The position numbers were made by a program, and so were the translations under genes. Positions 1-9,676 of a stretch of 64,000 nt of DNA are shown in pieces; positions within the stretch are counted from its first letter, which is position 1; the number at the start of each line of letters is the position of its first letter. The stretch is from Agathobaculum butyriciproducens. GTDB lineage: Bacteria > Bacillota > Clostridia > Oscillospirales > Butyricicoccaceae. The notes below the pieces were generated by a model. That model saw nothing but the letters and a program-made list of their open reading frames with translations. It was not told the DNA's origin and searched no databases. The DNA lies in NCBI GenBank assembly GCA_003096535.1, contig QEKJ01000013.1, forward strand, positions 1 through 64,000, written 5' to 3'.

Positions 1-1
1 C

Positions 2-94
2 CTCGTACTCGGCCTGGTTATCATCGGCGCCGTACTGCTCGACGTTACCCGTGAGCGCATGGCTGCTAAGGCTCGCCGTCTGGCTGCTAAGTAA
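2..94 (+). CDS. C-terminus of a sugar ABC transporter permease (5' partial)
   Basis: Only the last 30 residues are in the window. They read as one hydrophobic segment (LVLGLVIIGAVLLD) followed by a basic tail ending in LAAK and a TAA stop. A last membrane helix of the form GLVII-AV-D-R with a short Arg/Lys-rich cytoplasmic tail is typical of RbsC/MglC-type permeases of ribose, galactose or inositol ABC importers, which carry sugar across the cytoplasmic membrane. A good intrinsic terminator follows 20 bases later, so this is the last gene of its operon. The LacI-type regulator and two sugar-type oxidoreductases next door fit a carbohydrate or polyol uptake locus. With so little sequence the family call is tentative. 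Confidence 0.5.
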   Translation, partial: LVLGLVIIGAVLLDVTRERMAAKARRLAAK

Positions 95-113
95 TCAGTC
101 CGCGCATATCAAA

Positions 114-146
114 CAAAAAAGAGTCGCTGTAAAGCGGCTCTTTTTT
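114..146 (+). terminator. Intrinsic terminator after the permease gene
   Basis: A 7 bp stem (GAGTCGC / GCGGCTC, one G-T pair) with a TGTAAA loop is preceded by A6 and followed by T6. It ends the permease operon. Confidence 0.85.
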
Positions 147-174
147 GCGTGAATTTGGATTGATTTATTCGGCA

Positions 175-315
175 CGAAGTTTGCAGAGAGTGCTGCGCCC
201 TTTCCGGGCGGGGATAGGGAACGGCAGAGAATTTTTTCTGCCGTAGGGGAGCACAGTGTGCTCCCATGTCTCGACATATTCGCAGTATCAGATAAATTAC
301 TGCTGCACATACGGT
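175..315 (+). repeat. Partial copy of the dispersed multi-hairpin element
   Basis: This stretch aligns with 28470-28560 and with the reverse complement of 51370-51470. Shared landmarks, in order, are AACGGCAGAG, a T-rich run, GTAGGGG followed by a short palindrome, TCGCAGT (here) or GCGCAGT, and CACATAC near the end. Within this copy, hairpins form at GGCAGA...TCTGCC (about 221-241) and around the palindrome at 243-265. It fills most of the 95-446 gap. The rest of that gap holds the terminator and a second, degenerate GC-rich palindrome. Confidence 0.6.
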
Positions 316-370
316 TTCACCTCCGCTGCGAATTTTATCCTCATTGGTATCATCTTTATTATATATTCAT

Positions 371-395
371 AGGGCGAGGTGCCCTCACCCCGCCG
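371..395. repeat. Degenerate GGCGGGGTG-type palindrome
   Basis: A GGGCGAGGTG arm faces CTCACCCCGCC. The same kind of palindrome occurs at 11041-11072, 38103-38127 and 56345-56370, always between genes. Nothing else is visible in the gap up to the regulator gene. Confidence 0.5.
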
Positions 396-446
396 TTTAT
401 CCGATCTGCACCATGATAATGAACAAATGAAAAATGAAATCTCCCG

Positions 447-1463
447 CTACAACATCTCCTGCGTGATCAACCGCAGATCGGTATAATACAGTTCACGCTT
501 CGGCTTCACACCGTGCAGCAGCATTTGATACATTGCCAAAACCGCCTGAAACGACTCCTGCGAGAAGGTCTGACCGACGACAAAATCCACCGTGCCGTCC
601 CGCAGATACCGCTTCGCGGCAGGTGTGAGGTCGTTGCAGATGATATGGGGCCGTACGGCGCGGCGTGCTTTTCGGATGCCGGAAATGCAGCCGGACAGCG
701 GCTGGTTCGCCATATAGACCGCATGCAGGCGGCTGTCCGAGACGAGCGACTGTGCGACCAGTTCGCTCGTAAGATCGGGCATTTCGTTGGTCTCGATAAC
801 CTGATAGGCGTCCTCGGAGAACCCAAGCTCGAGCAGCCGGCGGCAGAAACCGTCCACACGGCCCTTGTGTGATTCCATACGCAGGTTGCCGGAGACGATG
901 AGTACATGTTCGAGCGGACGAATGAGCCGCGCCATAACGCCTGCAGCGATTGCGCCGGCGCGGACTAAATCCTGCCCGACATAGCACAGACGGCCGCTGT
1001 CCGGCACGTCGGCATCGTAGGTAATGACGGTCACGCCTTGCTGCACTGCCTGCTCGATGGCGGCGCGGACCTCCGGCGTATTCTCGGCACGGATGATGAG
1101 TCCATCCACGCCGGAACGAATCTGCTCGTCCATCGCGCGGAGCAGCTCCTGCATGGTCATGGTACGCAGCAGCTGCTCGGTCAGTACAAACGCTGGATCG
1201 GCGATATAGCGCAGTGCCTTGCGAATGCCGCTGACGATCTGACGGTTGAAGTGCCCATCCGTCCATTGCGGAATGAGAATAGCCGCTTGCCTGCAATCTG
1301 CCGATTTCGGCGGCACTGGAGGCTGGTAGCCTAGTTTTTCTGCGGCACGGACAACTTTTTCGCGTATCATCGGATTGACGTTGGGGCGTCCGTGCAGCAC
1401 ACGGTCCACCGTGCCGCGCGACACACCGGACAGTTCTGCGATTTTTTGTATGGTAACTGCCAT
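447..1463 (-). CDS. LacI-family transcriptional regulator with a periplasmic-binding-protein-like sensor domain
   Basis: Protein of 338 aa. Residues 1-50 form a LacI-type helix-turn-helix (IAELSGVSRGTVDRVLHGR), then a hinge. The remaining 280 residues look like the type I periplasmic sugar-binding fold that senses the ligand, with stretches such as GVDGLIIRAEN and VITYDADVP. I start it at the ATG at 1463 because AGGAGA lies 8-9 bases upstream. A GTG two codons earlier would sit only 3 bases from that site. The gene is transcribed away from the oxidoreductase at 1762, and the inverted repeats between them are likely operators. By family it represses sugar or polyol genes. The effector is unknown, but the flanking inositol-dehydrogenase-like genes suggest a polyol. 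Confidence 0.85.
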   Translation of the reverse strand: MAVTIQKIAELSGVSRGTVDRVLHGRPNVNPMIREKVVRAAEKLGYQPPVPPKSADCRQAAILIPQWTDGHFNRQIVSGIRKALRYIADPAFVLTEQLLRTMTMQELLRAMDEQIRSGVDGLIIRAENTPEVRAAIEQAVQQGVTVITYDADVPDSGRLCYVGQDLVRAGAIAAGVMARLIRPLEHVLIVSGNLRMESHKGRVDGFCRRLLELGFSEDAYQVIETNEMPDLTSELVAQSLVSDSRLHAVYMANQPLSGCISGIRKARRAVRPHIICNDLTPAAKRYLRDGTVDFVVGQTFSQESFQAVLAMYQMLLHGVKPKRELYYTDLRLITQEML

Positions 1464-1489
1464 TGACACATTCTCCTTTGCTACTTCAA

Positions 1490-1518
1490 AGTATAGGGGA
1501 GAGCAGCGCTGACGTCAA
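1490..1518 (-). promoter_or_regulatory. Sigma-A-type promoter of the LacI-family regulator
   Basis: Read on the minus strand: -35 TTGACG (1513-1518), 17 bp spacer, -10 TATACT (1490-1495). It lies 27 bases upstream of the start codon, with the AGGAGA ribosome site in between. Confidence 0.7.
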
Positions 1519-1530
1519 GCATAACTACGC

Positions 1531-1556
1531 ACAGTGCACAATCAAAAATGCACTGT
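1531..1556. promoter_or_regulatory. Candidate operator: 8 bp perfect inverted repeat with 10 nt spacer
   Basis: ACAGTGCA (1531-1538) and TGCACTGT (1549-1556) are exact reverse complements separated by an A-rich 10-mer. The site lies just upstream of the regulator's -35 box, in the gap it shares with the oxidoreductase gene. Such symmetry suits a dimeric regulator, presumably the adjacent LacI-type protein. Confidence 0.45.
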
Positions 1557-1634
1557 CATCTGCTTTTGAGCTTTCATTTTGCCATAAATTTGCGGTGCTT
1601 TTTTAGGCAGGCTACCAATGTTTTGGTGGGACGG

Positions 1635-1664
1635 TTGACCGTGACGGAGAGATTGCGGTACAAT
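1635..1664 (+). promoter_or_regulatory. Promoter of the first oxidoreductase, with overlapping inverted repeat
   Basis: -35 TTGACC (1635-1640), 18 bp spacer, -10 TACAAT (1659-1664). The -35 box is embedded in ACGGT-TG-ACCGT (1631-1642), and ACCAA...TTGGT (1614-1627) lies just upstream. A repressor bound to either inverted repeat would block polymerase. Confidence 0.55.
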
Positions 1665-1761
1665 GTATGCAATGAAGAAAAAGTGTGAAAAACGCGGGAA
1701 TCCGCGTGTATTAACGAGATTTTAAGTGATTATTCCTGTTGTTAAAAAGGAGAGGATCAGC

Positions 1762-2769
1762 ATGCTGAATATTGGTGTTATCGGCTGCGGCGCAATCGGC
1801 CGCGATCACATTCGACGCTTGACGGACCTTGTTCCGGGCTGTCAGGTTGTTGCCTGTGCAGACTATTTTGAAGAAGCTGCGATTAAGGTTGCGGCGCAGT
1901 ATGAAGGCATGAAGGCATACAAGACCGGCGAGGAGCTGATTGCAGCACCGGAGGTGCAGGCGGTCGTTATCACCTCGTCCGACCCGAGCCACGCAGGCTA
2001 TGTGCTTGAGGCTCTTAAAGCGGGCAAGCAGGTGTTCTGCGAGAAGCCGCTGGCACAGAGTGCCGCCGACTGCGAGAAAATCATCGCGGCCGAGACCGCA
2101 CACGGCAAGCGTCTGGTACAGGTCGGCTTTATGCGCCACTATGACCGCGGCTACGCCGAGATGAAGCGCATCATTGACTCCGGTGAGCTGGGTGCGCCGC
2201 TGATGATTCACGCGTGCCACCGCAACGTATCTCAGCCGGACGGCTTCCAGACCGAGATGGGCGTTTCCAACGTTGCAATCCACGAGCTGGACATATGCCG
2301 CTGGCTGCTCGGCGATGAGTATAAGAGCGGTCAGGTGCTCAAGGTGCGCCAGTCCGCGTGCTCTACCAAGGGTTACGACAACCCGCAGATCGTGCTGCTG
2401 GAAACCCAGTCCGGTGCTCGCATTGACGTAGAGGTTCAGGTTGCGGACGCTTACGGTTACGACATCCAGTGTCAGGTCGTCTGCGAGAAGGGCACAGTCA
2501 ACCTGCCTGATCCGTATGCGGTTGTCAAGCGCTCGAACGCAACCCGTTCGTTCCCAATCCTGACCGACTGGAAGGACCGCTTTATTGAAGCCTATGACAT
2601 TGAGCTGACTCATTGGGTCAAGACCCTCGAGGAGAAGGGTGAGCCGGATGGTCCGTCCGCATGGGACGGCTACGCTGCTTGCGTCGCAGCAGACACGCTC
2701 AACCGTTCCCGCGGCACGAATCAGTTCCTGCCGATCGAGATGATGGATAAACCTGCTCTCTACAAATAA
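1762..2769 (+). CDS. Gfo/Idh/MocA family oxidoreductase (inositol/sugar dehydrogenase type)
   Basis: Protein of 335 aa. The N-terminal Rossmann fold carries GVIGCGAIGRDHI, the NAD(P) site. Next come the family EKP motif (CEKPLAQ, about residue 94) and HELDICRWLLGDEY (about residue 176), with the catalytic His/Asp region before the C-terminal substrate domain. Family members oxidise a ring hydroxyl of inositol or sugars using NAD(P) in the cytoplasm. The start is the ATG at 1762 because AAGGAGAGG lies 7 bases upstream. An in-frame GTG at 1726 has no ribosome site. It is divergent from the regulator and has its own promoter and terminator. It resembles the enzyme at 3512-4531 but is clearly a separate paralogue. 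The exact substrate cannot be read from sequence. Confidence 0.85.
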   Translation: MLNIGVIGCGAIGRDHIRRLTDLVPGCQVVACADYFEEAAIKVAAQYEGMKAYKTGEELIAAPEVQAVVITSSDPSHAGYVLEALKAGKQVFCEKPLAQSAADCEKIIAAETAHGKRLVQVGFMRHYDRGYAEMKRIIDSGELGAPLMIHACHRNVSQPDGFQTEMGVSNVAIHELDICRWLLGDEYKSGQVLKVRQSACSTKGYDNPQIVLLETQSGARIDVEVQVADAYGYDIQCQVVCEKGTVNLPDPYAVVKRSNATRSFPILTDWKDRFIEAYDIELTHWVKTLEEKGEPDGPSAWDGYAACVAADTLNRSRGTNQFLPIEMMDKPALYK

Positions 2770-2784
2770 TCTCTCATATATAAG

Positions 2785-2815
2785 AAAAAGGACCGCCCCA
2801 GCGGTCCTTTTTCTT
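2785..2815 (+). terminator. Intrinsic terminator
   Basis: AAAAAGGACCGC pairs perfectly with GCGGTCCTTTTT around a CCCA loop. It ends the oxidoreductase transcript and probably also serves the minus-strand gene ending at 2826. Confidence 0.9.
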
Positions 2816-2825
2816 TTATATTGGG

Positions 2826-3413
2826 TTATACGGTCAGCTTTTCCGCTTGATATGCAGCGCGGATAAACAGGGCAAGCAGCACAAGGCTGGCAATCTGCGA
2901 GAGAAAAATCGGAATAGAAGTTGGCAGCATGCGCAGCAAAATGTTGATAAGGGAAAGATAAAAGCACCAGCGAATACGCTTGGGCGGAAAGTCGTAGCCG
3001 CGCTCCGTACAGACATCGTCCAGTCCGGTGTACAGCCAGAACTGCGAGACATAGGCTGCGATCACACCGGCAAGTGCGATCAGGCTGAACAGCAGATAAA
3101 ACGTGCTGGGTGTATACGGCGGCGTGTCGCTCGGAACGAGTGTCAGGGCCAGCAGGCCGACAACGGTTGCCGCCACGCTGAGCACAGTGGCTGTGAACGC
3201 ACGCTGCAGGCGCTCGGACACGCGGCTGAACCGGTAAAACGGATAAAACTGCACGAGGGTGCAGAATATACCGAGAATGCCGGTAACGGTGAGCGCTGCA
3301 CCGTTTGTGCCGTTCAAAGTGACGGGGCCGCTGAATTGTCCAAGCACCAGTGAAACGGCGCTGCACAGCCAGAACATGGAAAGCCAGCGGGCAATGGGAA
3401 TGTTGTTGTTCAT
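2826..3413 (-). CDS. Unknown integral membrane protein
   Basis: Protein of 195 aa beginning MNNNIPIARW, with a strong AAGGAGGT ribosome site 7 bases upstream of the ATG. I count about five hydrophobic segments, near residues 8-25, 38-58, 70-92, 105-125 and 160-185, with basic loops between them. It contains no catalytic motif I recognise. It sits alone between two convergently placed terminators within the oxidoreductase locus, so a link to that locus is only positional. A membrane protein of unknown role is all the sequence supports. Confidence 0.6.
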   Translation of the reverse strand: MNNNIPIARWLSMFWLCSAVSLVLGQFSGPVTLNGTNGAALTVTGILGIFCTLVQFYPFYRFSRVSERLQRAFTATVLSVAATVVGLLALTLVPSDTPPYTPSTFYLLFSLIALAGVIAAYVSQFWLYTGLDDVCTERGYDFPPKRIRWCFYLSLINILLRMLPTSIPIFLSQIASLVLLALFIRAAYQAEKLTV

Positions 3414-3462
3414 AATCTCTACCTCCTTGCCATTATAATAGCAGAGAAGATGAAAATATGCA

Positions 3463-3496
3463 AGAAAAAGCAGAGCCTTTCGGCTCTGCTTTTGTG
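3463..3496 (-). terminator. Intrinsic terminator of the second oxidoreductase
   Basis: AGCAGAGCC and GGCTCTGCT form a 9 bp stem with a 3-4 nt loop. On the minus strand it is followed by T5, so it stops the transcript coming from 4531-3512 before the membrane-protein gene. Confidence 0.85.
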
Positions 3497-3511
3497 CGAT
3501 TTTACAATATA

Positions 3512-4531
3512 TTAATACTGTACCTGAACCGGCTTGCCGGAGTGGAACGAATCCGTAATCGCGTAGGTAACGAGGGTTGCCTTGGTGCCGTCGTAAACGG
3601 TCAGCTCGGGCTTGCGGTCCTTCTGGATGCAGTCGATGAAGTCCACCATTTCGAGCAGGTAAGCCTCTGCGAAACGCTGCGGGAAGTTCTCTACGATCTC
3701 CTGACGGGCACCGTACTGATCGTAAACCATTACACGGTCCTTCCACGGTACACCGGCTACGCGGATATGCGCTTCGGTGCCGACGATTTCGGTCTCGGTG
3801 TGGTAGCCGTGCGGCGCAGTACGGCCAACGTGCAGGAAAGCAACCGTACCATTGTCAAACTTGAGCATTGCCATGCCGGTCTCGGTGTCGCCGTTCTCGG
3901 CAAACTCGGGGTGCTTAAAGTTGGTGCCTGCGGCGTAAACCTCAGTAACCTCACCGCCGAGGAACCAGCGCATCAGGTCAATGTCGTGCGAAGCCGCGTC
4001 AATGAAGATGCCGCCCGAGGTCTTGGAGAACTTGATGCAGCTCTCGACCAGTGCTTCCGGGTCAAGGCCGGTAGCCTTTACCAGATACGGCTTGCCGATG
4101 CGGCCTGCGTTGATCTGTGCTTTTGCATCCGCATAGGACGGATCGTAGCGGCGCATAAAGCCAAGGAAGAAGATCTTGTCCGGGTGACGTTCAACAGCAG
4201 CCTCAGCGCGCTTGCACTCCTCAAGCGAGCAGCCGAGCGGCTTGTCGGTGAAAACGTGCTTGCCTGCATCGAGCGCGTACTCGATCATCCAGCAGTGCTC
4301 CGGAGAGGAGGAGACGATAACGACAGCTTCGATGTCTGCCTCGTCAACCATTTTCTTGTAGTCCGTGGTGGTGTACTCTACCTTGAGGTAGTCCTTCGCC
4401 CAGTCCAGCTCCTTCTGCTCAAGCGAGCAGGCAGCGACCAGCTTGCAGCCGGGAATCTTGAACGCGAGATTCTGCGCGTGTACCGAACCGAGACGGCCCA
4501 AACCGACGATGCCAACTTTGATTTCCTTCAT
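3512..4531 (-). CDS. iolG: Inositol 2-dehydrogenase-like oxidoreductase (Gfo/Idh/MocA)
   Basis: Protein of 339 aa. The Rossmann motif is VGIVGLGRLGSVHAQ. TDKPLG is at about residue 97, and SHDIDLMRWFLGGE at about 180 contains the family Asp/His pair that acts in hydride transfer. Length and motifs match IolG-type enzymes, which oxidise myo-inositol to 2-keto-myo-inositol with NAD. AAAGGAG lies 7 bases before the ATG. It is transcribed alone, from its own promoter at 4606-4634, and a perfect palindrome sits in its 5' leader. No iolB, iolC, iolD or iolE is in the window, so the symbol reflects family resemblance, and another polyol or sugar is possible. Confidence 0.75.
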   Translation of the reverse strand: MKEIKVGIVGLGRLGSVHAQNLAFKIPGCKLVAACSLEQKELDWAKDYLKVEYTTTDYKKMVDEADIEAVVIVSSSPEHCWMIEYALDAGKHVFTDKPLGCSLEECKRAEAAVERHPDKIFFLGFMRRYDPSYADAKAQINAGRIGKPYLVKATGLDPEALVESCIKFSKTSGGIFIDAASHDIDLMRWFLGGEVTEVYAAGTNFKHPEFAENGDTETGMAMLKFDNGTVAFLHVGRTAPHGYHTETEIVGTEAHIRVAGVPWKDRVMVYDQYGARQEIVENFPQRFAEAYLLEMVDFIDCIQKDRKPELTVYDGTKATLVTYAITDSFHSGKPVQVQY

Positions 4532-4569
4532 GTTTGTTCTCCTTTTTATAGAGCGGATTTTCTCTCTAC

Positions 4570-4587
4570 GGCAATCGAACGATTGCC
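4570..4587. promoter_or_regulatory. Candidate operator: perfect 18 bp palindrome in the iolG-like leader
   Basis: GGCAATCG-AA-CGATTGCC is an exact 8+2+8 inverted repeat. It lies about 12-29 bases downstream of the predicted transcription start and 39 bases before the start codon, a position where a bound repressor blocks elongation. Confidence 0.55.
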
Positions 4588-4605
4588 AGTCTCTCTCTCA
4601 TACTA

Positions 4606-4634
4606 ATTCTATCACTGCGTGGACGCGAACGCAA
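4606..4634 (-). promoter_or_regulatory. Promoter of the iolG-like gene
   Basis: Minus strand: -35 TTGCGT (4629-4634), 17 bp spacer, -10 TAGAAT (4606-4611). It is a moderate sigma-A match and the only good one upstream of the gene. Confidence 0.55.
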
Positions 4635-4750
4635 GGAAAAACGACCAAATCAGAGCGTTTTTTATACAGTGAAAACTGGCATTTCAGCACTCGGCAGGCG
4701 GGTGTGATAAAATTCCGACGATCATTTCATAAATTGTTCACAAACAGCAC

Positions 4751-4779
4751 TTGACTTTGCCCGTATGTGGTGGTAAATT
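4751..4779 (+). promoter_or_regulatory. Sigma-A promoter of the hrcA operon
   Basis: -35 TTGACT (4751-4756), 17 bp spacer, -10 TAAATT (4774-4779). The CIRCE operator starts 5 bases after the -10 box, so HrcA bound there would cover the transcription start. Confidence 0.85.
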
Positions 4780-4783
4780 AAGT

Positions 4784-4810
4784 TTAGCACTCGGGGAGAT
4801 GGAGTGCTAA
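4784..4810. promoter_or_regulatory. CIRCE operator for HrcA
   Basis: TTAGCACTC (4784-4792), a 9 nt spacer, and GAGTGCTAA (4802-4810) match the CIRCE consensus exactly. HrcA binds this element to repress the class I heat-shock operon, and GroEL keeps HrcA active. That mechanism is established for the family. Here the element lies between the promoter and hrcA itself. Confidence 0.98.
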
Positions 4811-4836
4811 CAACCGAAAGAAAGGAGTCTGCTTCG

Positions 4837-5883
4837 GTGGAGCTTTCGGAACGTAAAAAGCAAATACTCAAAGCCATTATCGGCGATTACATCCGCACGG
4901 CTGAGCCGGTCGGCTCCAAGGCATTGACCGAGGGACACGAGCTGCCGTTCTCGTCCGCCACCATCCGCAATGAGATGAGTGAGCTGGAGGACATGGGCTA
5001 CCTCGAAAAGCCGCACACCTCTGCGGGACGAATCCCCTCACCGCAAGGCTATCGACTGTATGTGGATGAACTGATGGAGCGTCCGGCCGACAATGCGGAG
5101 GACGGAAACGCACTGCAGAACAGCGTGCTTACCAAGGTACGCGAGCTTGACCACCTCATTCAGGAGGCCGGCAAGCTGCTCACCAGTCTGACGAATTACG
5201 CGTCGGTTGCTATCACACCGGCCATGACACAGATCGCCATCCGGCAGTTTGAGATCATCGCAGTCGATAAGATGAATTTCGTAATCGTAGTAGTTACGGA
5301 TTCGGGTACGGTTAAGAACAAAATGGTCCGCACGGTGGCTGAGGTCTCCAAGGATGAGGCCGAGCTGCTCACCTATGTACTCAACCAGACGCTGACCGGA
5401 CTGCCGCTCTCGAGCATCACCGCCGAGCGATTCGACATTGTGCGCCGCGCCGCGGGATTGACCGCGCTGCTCGCTCCGGTAGCCGAGTACATCGCAGAGC
5501 TGATCACCGAGCTGAGCGACCAGAAGGTTTACCTCGACGGTGCCAGCAAGCTGCTACGTTTTCCGGAGTACCGCGATACGAAAAAGGCACAGACGCTGCT
5601 CGATTACATGGAGGACGACCGCAAGCACCTGCTGCCGGCCACCCGCAAGATCGACGGCATCCAGTTCTTCATCGGACCGGAAAACGGCGAAAACCCGCTG
5701 AGTGAAACCTCGGCGATCTACGCAAAATACGATATCGGCAAGATCGGTCAGGGCGCGATCGGCATCGTGGGCCCGACCCGCATGGATTACGCCAAGCTGT
5801 CCGCACAGCTCAGCCGCTTCGCAAAAGGGCTGAACAAACTGATCGCCGAGACATTTTTAGATGAAAAAGACGGAAATCACTGA
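4837..5883 (+). CDS. hrcA: Heat-inducible transcription repressor HrcA
   Basis: Protein of 348 aa, the usual HrcA length. The N-terminal winged helix spans residues 1-75 (ILKAIIGDYIRTAEPVGSKAL and SSATIRNEMSELE), followed by a GAF-like dimerisation region. GTG at 4837 is the likely start, with AAAGGAG 9 bases upstream. An in-frame GTG at 4804 lies inside the CIRCE element and lacks a ribosome site. HrcA represses this operon through the CIRCE just upstream. It is first in hrcA-grpE-dnaK, with dnaJ following, the standard Firmicute order. Confidence 0.96.
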   Translation: MELSERKKQILKAIIGDYIRTAEPVGSKALTEGHELPFSSATIRNEMSELEDMGYLEKPHTSAGRIPSPQGYRLYVDELMERPADNAEDGNALQNSVLTKVRELDHLIQEAGKLLTSLTNYASVAITPAMTQIAIRQFEIIAVDKMNFVIVVVTDSGTVKNKMVRTVAEVSKDEAELLTYVLNQTLTGLPLSSITAERFDIVRRAAGLTALLAPVAEYIAELITELSDQKVYLDGASKLLRFPEYRDTKKAQTLLDYMEDDRKHLLPATRKIDGIQFFIGPENGENPLSETSAIYAKYDIGKIGQGAIGIVGPTRMDYAKLSAQLSRFAKGLNKLIAETFLDEKDGNH

Positions 5884-5911
5884 TTTCCTGTAAACGGAGG
5901 CACAAAACGAC

Positions 5912-6439
5912 ATGAGCAAAAAGACAAAGCCGGAGGCGGAAGAGCAGGAGCAGGTAAAGACCGAGGCGCCCGCAGAGGAGACCGCCAAGGCTGAAGCAAA
6001 GCCCGCGACGGACTGGGAAGCCAAGTATAACGACCTGAACGACCGTTATCTCCGCATGGCGGCGGAGTACGATAATTTCCGCAAGCGCAGCCAGCGCGAG
6101 CGTGAGCAGGCGTACACCGATGCCGTCAGCCGCGCCGTAACCGCACTGCTGCCGACCTATGATAACCTCGAGCGGGCGCTCAAGGCAGAGACCGCCGACA
6201 CCGAATATAAAAAGGGTGTTGAGCTGACCATGACGCAGCTGACCGAAAGCCTCAAGGGTATTAACGTCACCGTCATCGACGCTGCCGCAGGCACCGCATT
6301 CGATCCGAACTTCCACAACGCGGTTATGCACGTTGAGGATGAAAACCTCGGCGAGAATGTCATCGCGGAAACCTTCCAGCAGGGCTTCCAGATTGGCGAT
6401 AAGGTTATTCGCCATGCGATGGTGAAGGTTGCAAACTGA
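5912..6439 (+). CDS. grpE: Nucleotide exchange factor GrpE
   Basis: Protein of 175 aa. A charged Glu/Ala/Lys-rich N-terminus is followed by a long coiled coil starting near WEAKYNDLNDRYLRMAAEYDN. The C-terminal beta domain contains FDPNFHNAVMHVED and ends in IRHAMVKVAN, as in other GrpE proteins. GrpE dimers release ADP from DnaK. The gene lies 28 bases after hrcA with an ACGGAGG ribosome site, in the same CIRCE-controlled transcript. A one-arm remnant of the TAATTAG-type repeat (6440-6465) separates it from dnaK. Confidence 0.97.
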   Translation: MSKKTKPEAEEQEQVKTEAPAEETAKAEAKPATDWEAKYNDLNDRYLRMAAEYDNFRKRSQREREQAYTDAVSRAVTALLPTYDNLERALKAETADTEYKKGVELTMTQLTESLKGINVTVIDAAAGTAFDPNFHNAVMHVEDENLGENVIAETFQQGFQIGDKVIRHAMVKVAN

Positions 6440-6462
6440 TTACTAACTACTAATTAAAGTAA

Positions 6463-8343
<1,881 letters not shown>

Positions 8344-8345
8344 TA

Positions 8346-8446
8346 AGCAAGAGTGAAGATAGAAGAGTGAAGAGTGGAGAGAAAAACTCCTCACTCTTCA
8401 CTCTCCACACTCCACTCTAATGGAGAGGCGCACTTTGGTGCGCCTA
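8346..8446. repeat. MITE-like inverted-arm element between dnaK and dnaJ
   Basis: A purine-rich arm (GAGTGAAGATAGAAGAGTG...) is followed 5 A's later by its pyrimidine-rich inverse (...CTCTTCACTCTCC), giving a hairpin of about 30 bp. A second short hairpin, GGCGCAC-TTTG-GTGCGCC, follows at 8427-8444. There is no T-run, so it is not a standard terminator. The architecture matches the other inverted-arm elements in this window. Confidence 0.6.
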
Positions 8447-8470
8447 TCCCTGTGTATAGGATGATTTTTT

Positions 8471-9622
8471 ATGGCTGATAAAAGAGATTATTATGAAGTG
8501 CTCGGCGTACAGAAGGGCGCAAGTGATGATGAGCTGAAAAAGGCATACCGCAAGCTGGCGCGCAAGTACCACCCGGACCTCAACAAGGATAATCCGGAGG
8601 CTGCGGATAAGTTCAAGGAAGCAAACGAAGCGTACGAAGTGCTGTCCGACAAGGAGAAGCGCGCCAAGTACGACCAGTTCGGCTTTGCCGGCGTTGACCC
8701 GAGCTACGGCGGCGGCGCCGGTGCGGGCGGCTACGGCGGCGGCTTTGACATGGGCGATCTGGGCGACCTGTTCGGCTCGTTCTTCGGCGGCGGCTTTGGC
8801 GGCGGACGGTCGTCCCGCCGCAATGCACCGCAGCGAGGCGAATCCATCCGTCAGACCGTGATCCTGTCGTTCGAGGAAGCCGCGTTCGGCTGTGAGAAAG
8901 AGATCACGATCGAGCGCATCGAATCCTGTGACGACTGCGGCGGCACAGGTGCCGCAAAGGGCACCACGGCGGAGACCTGTCCGAACTGCCGAGGCACCGG
9001 CGTTGTTACGCAGACCCAGCGCACGCCGCTCGGCATGTTCCAGACGCAAGGCGCCTGCCCGAACTGCCGCGGCACCGGCAAGATCATCAAGAAGCCGTGT
9101 CCGAAGTGCGGCGGTCAGGGCCGTGTCCGCAAGACCCGCAAGTTCAAGGTCAACATTCCGGCCGGTATCGACGATGGTCAGTCCATCCAGCAGCGAGGTC
9201 AGGGCAATGCCGGCGTAAACGGCGGCCCTGCAGGCGATCTGTTCGTAACGGTTGCCATCCGTCCGCACCCGATCTTTACTCGCAACGGCCCGGATGTACA
9301 TGTCGATATTCCGATTTCGTTCGCACAGGCCGCACTCGGCGATACGCTGCAGGTGCCGACCATCGACGGCCGCATCGAGTACAAGATTCCGGAAGGCACA
9401 CAGACCGGCACTACGTTCCGCATGCGCGGCAAGGGCATCCAGAACGTCAACGGCCGCGGTCGCGGCGACCAGTACGTCCGCGTAAACATCGAGGTGCCGA
9501 AGAACCTGTCCGACAAGCAGAAAAAGCTGCTGCGTGAGTTCGAGGAAACGTCTACCGACGAGAATCAGATCAAGCGCAAGAGCTTTTGGGATAAGGTAAA
9601 GGACGCACTTAAGGATAAATAA
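8471..9622 (+). CDS. dnaJ: Co-chaperone DnaJ (Hsp40)
   Basis: Protein of 383 aa. The J domain (residues 5-70) has the HPD triad at 34-36 that stimulates DnaK ATPase. A Gly/Phe-rich linker spans 76-116. Four zinc-binding repeats follow ([32 protein letters not shown], about residues 156-215), then the C-terminal client-binding domain. This is type I DnaJ at full length. It follows dnaK by 127 bases, which contain a hairpin-forming repeat that may lower its expression relative to dnaK. No terminator separates it from the next gene. Confidence 0.98.
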   Translation: MADKRDYYEVLGVQKGASDDELKKAYRKLARKYHPDLNKDNPEAADKFKEANEAYEVLSDKEKRAKYDQFGFAGVDPSYGGGAGAGGYGGGFDMGDLGDLFGSFFGGGFGGGRSSRRNAPQRGESIRQTVILSFEEAAFGCEKEITIERIESCDDCGGTGAAKGTTAETCPNCRGTGVVTQTQRTPLGMFQTQGACPNCRGTGKIIKKPCPKCGGQGRVRKTRKFKVNIPAGIDDGQSIQQRGQGNAGVNGGPAGDLFVTVAIRPHPIFTRNGPDVHVDIPISFAQAALGDTLQVPTIDGRIEYKIPEGTQTGTTFRMRGKGIQNVNGRGRGDQYVRVNIEVPKNLSDKQKKLLREFEETSTDENQIKRKSFWDKVKDALKDK

Positions 9623-9640
9623 TTAAAGGAGTTTTGCTTT

Positions 9641-9676
9641 TTGAAGAAATACGGTGAATTGGATTCGGTAAGCTGA
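9641..9676 (+). CDS. Putative 11-residue leader peptide upstream of the RNHCP gene
   Basis: TTG at 9641 opens an 11-codon frame (fMet-KKYGELDSVS, stop TGA at 9674-9676). AAAGGAG lies 8 bases upstream. It ends inside the first of two leader hairpins in front of the RNHCP gene, the arrangement seen in translation attenuators. It is a prediction from layout only: the peptide matches no leader I know. Confidence 0.4.
   Translation: MKKYGELDSVS

Noticed and set aside
8346-8446. Terminator between dnaK and dnaJ
   Set aside because: The hairpin is strong but not followed by a T-run, and its sequence matches the inverted-arm repeat class, so I list it as a repeat.
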